From the NCBI RefSeq assembly GCF_014652215.1, contig NZ_BMYJ01000003.1:124001-188000 (forward strand): a DNA stretch of 64,000 nt, given 5' to 3'. Source of the stretch: Neogemmobacter tilapiae. GTDB lineage: Bacteria; Pseudomonadota; Alphaproteobacteria; Rhodobacterales; Rhodobacteraceae. The translations under genes were made by a program, and so were the position numbers. The notes beneath the pieces were generated by a model. The model was given only the letters and a program-made list of their open reading frames with translations. It was not told where the DNA came from and did not search any database. Shown here in pieces: positions 62,885 to 64,000 of the stretch (within the stretch, counting starts at the first letter, position 1; each line of letters opens with the position of its first letter).

Positions 62885-64000
62885 GTGACCATCCCATCGG
62901 TCTGACCATCCGGGGCGGGGTCAAGGTCTATCCCGGAACCCGCGCGCTGAAAGGCGTCGATTTCGACCTGCGCATGGGGGCTGTGAATGTGCTGGTCGGG
63001 GAAAACGGGGCGGGCAAATCGACTTTGATGAAGGTGATTGCCGGGGTCGAAAGCCTGACCGAAGGCCGCGTTGAAATGGGCAGTCAGCCCGTCCATTTCC
63101 GCAACAAATCGGACGCCGTGGCGCATGGCATCGGCATTGTTTTTCAGGAACTGAACCTGTTCCCGAACCTGTCGGTGGCCGAAAACATATTTATCGGGCG
63201 CGAGCCTGTGCGGGGCGGCGTCGATATCGACACGGCCCATCAATACAAAGCCGCCGCTGCGCTGATGGCGCGCCTGGAGCAGGACATTGATCCCGACACG
63301 CCGCTTGGTCATTTGCGGGTCGGCCAGCAGCAGATCGTGGAAATTGCCAAGGCCTTGGCGCAGGACGCACGCATTCTGATCCTGGATGAACCGACCAGCG
63401 CGCTTTCGGCGGCCGAGGTTCAGGTGCTGTTCCGCGTTATCCGCGACCTGACGGCGCAGGGGGTGGGGATTGTCTATATCAGCCATCGCTTGGACGAACT
63501 GATCCATATCGGCGACTATATCACCGTGCTGCGCGATGGTGTGATCACCGGCGCGCGCAGCATGGAAGGGGTGGATATTCCCTGGATCGTGCGCGCGATG
63601 ATCGGTGAGGGTTCCAAGGAATTCCCCCGCACAGAACCGCCGAATTTCGGGGACGAGGTGTTTCGCGCCGAAAGCGTGACCCTACCCCGTGCGGGCGGAG
63701 GGAACACGGTCGATCATGTGTCTTTGTCCGTGCGCAAGGGCGAAATCGTCGGGCTTTACGGGCTGATGGGGGCGGGACGGACGGAATTTCTGGAATGCAT
63801 CATGGCCCAGCATCCCCATTCGCGGGGTCAGTTCTTTGTCGATGGCAAACCCCTCACTGAACCCGACGTCGCCTCTCGCATCGGGCGCGGCATCGCCCTG
63901 ATCCCCGAGGATCGAAAGCGCGACGGTCTGGTGCAGATCATGTCGATCCGCGAGAATATCACGCTTTCCGCCTTGGGCCGTTTCACGCGGCTGTTCCACC
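62881..64000 (+). CDS. Sugar ABC transporter ATP-binding protein (RbsA type), cut by window end
   Basis: 373 codons are present, the 3' end is outside the window. RbsA-type proteins have two ATPase halves. The first is complete: Walker A GENGAGKST, Q-loop FQELNLFPNLS, signature LRVGQQQIVEIAKAL, Walker B ILILDEPTSAL, switch histidine in ISHRLDEL. The second half begins near residue 260 (FRAESVTL) and has the degenerate Walker A LYGLMGAGRTEF and PEDRKRDGLV typical of the class. A permease gene is expected downstream. Confidence 0.92.
   Translation, partial: MSDHPIGLTIRGGVKVYPGTRALKGVDFDLRMGAVNVLVGENGAGKSTLMKVIAGVESLTEGRVEMGSQPVHFRNKSDAVAHGIGIVFQELNLFPNLSVAENIFIGREPVRGGVDIDTAHQYKAAAALMARLEQDIDPDTPLGHLRVGQQQIVEIAKALAQDARILILDEPTSALSAAEVQVLFRVIRDLTAQGVGIVYISHRLDELIHIGDYITVLRDGVITGARSMEGVDIPWIVRAMIGEGSKEFPRTEPPNFGDEVFRAESVTLPRAGGGNTVDHVSLSVRKGEIVGLYGLMGAGRTEFLECIMAQHPHSRGQFFVDGKPLTEPDVASRIGRGIALIPEDRKRDGLVQIMSIRENITLSALGRFTRLFH

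Overview
The window is a dense, high-GC stretch of an alphaproteobacterial chromosome or large replicon. It fits the Rhodobacterales best (Rhodobacter, Gemmobacter or Tabrizicola-like). This is inferred from gene content and protein style: a smo-like polyol ABC locus, a PutA without its own DNA-binding domain beside an Lrp-type regulator, RpiR/ROK amino-sugar genes and tight ATGA-type overlaps. No rRNA, tRNA, CRISPR array, insertion sequence or phage gene was recognised. No gene-free gap exceeds 300 bp. The content is almost purely catabolic: transporters, their regulators and sugar or amino-acid degradation enzymes.

Layout. (1) 1-1615: start of a sensor kinase and a secreted molybdopterin-domain-like protein, divergent from a LuxR-type response regulator. 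(2) 1724-4499: manC and manB, giving GDP-mannose. (3) 4493-12408: complete five-step histidine utilisation locus hutC/hutD, hutF, hutIHGU, with a palindromic HutC-like operator between hutF and hutI. (4) 12694-31633: amino-sugar system. ridA-nagB converge on a minus-strand unit (rpiR, SDR, cytoplasmic GH20 hexosaminidase, M81 peptidase, MFS carrier, cutC). Divergent from it is a plus-strand unit (SnoaL-like protein, second M81 peptidase, D-serine dehydratase/D-threonine aldolase-like enzyme, nagA, nagK). An oxidoreductase plus MalFGK-type ABC importer follows. Related GAAA-N4/5-TTTC boxes precede the units and suggest one RpiR regulon. (5) 31630-44138: polyol locus with GMC oxidoreductase, a 102-aa unknown, xylulokinase, xylitol and tetritol-type dehydrogenases, an SDR and an ABC importer with a 61-aa membrane protein, divergent from a SorC-type regulator and a HAD phosphatase. 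(6) 44135-49854: Lrp regulator/putA and ilvD. (7) 49882-56196: tripartite tricarboxylate-type transporter TctCBA with a DctB/DctD-like sigma-54 two-component system. (8) 56264-64000: FGGY kinase, split transketolase and FucI-like isomerase, divergent from an Rbs-type ABC importer cut by the window end. This resembles an isomerase-kinase-transketolase route for an unusual sugar such as D-apiose.

The genes work as substrate modules: each locus carries its uptake system, its regulator and the enzymes that bring the compound into central metabolism (glutamate from histidine and proline, fructose-6-phosphate from amino sugars, xylulose-5-phosphate from polyols). All four solute-binding-protein genes are followed directly by an RNA hairpin, three of them with a U-tract. 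That would let the binding protein be made in excess over the membrane and ATPase subunits. The candidates most worth testing are the amino-sugar system with two M81 peptidases and the split-transketolase cluster.
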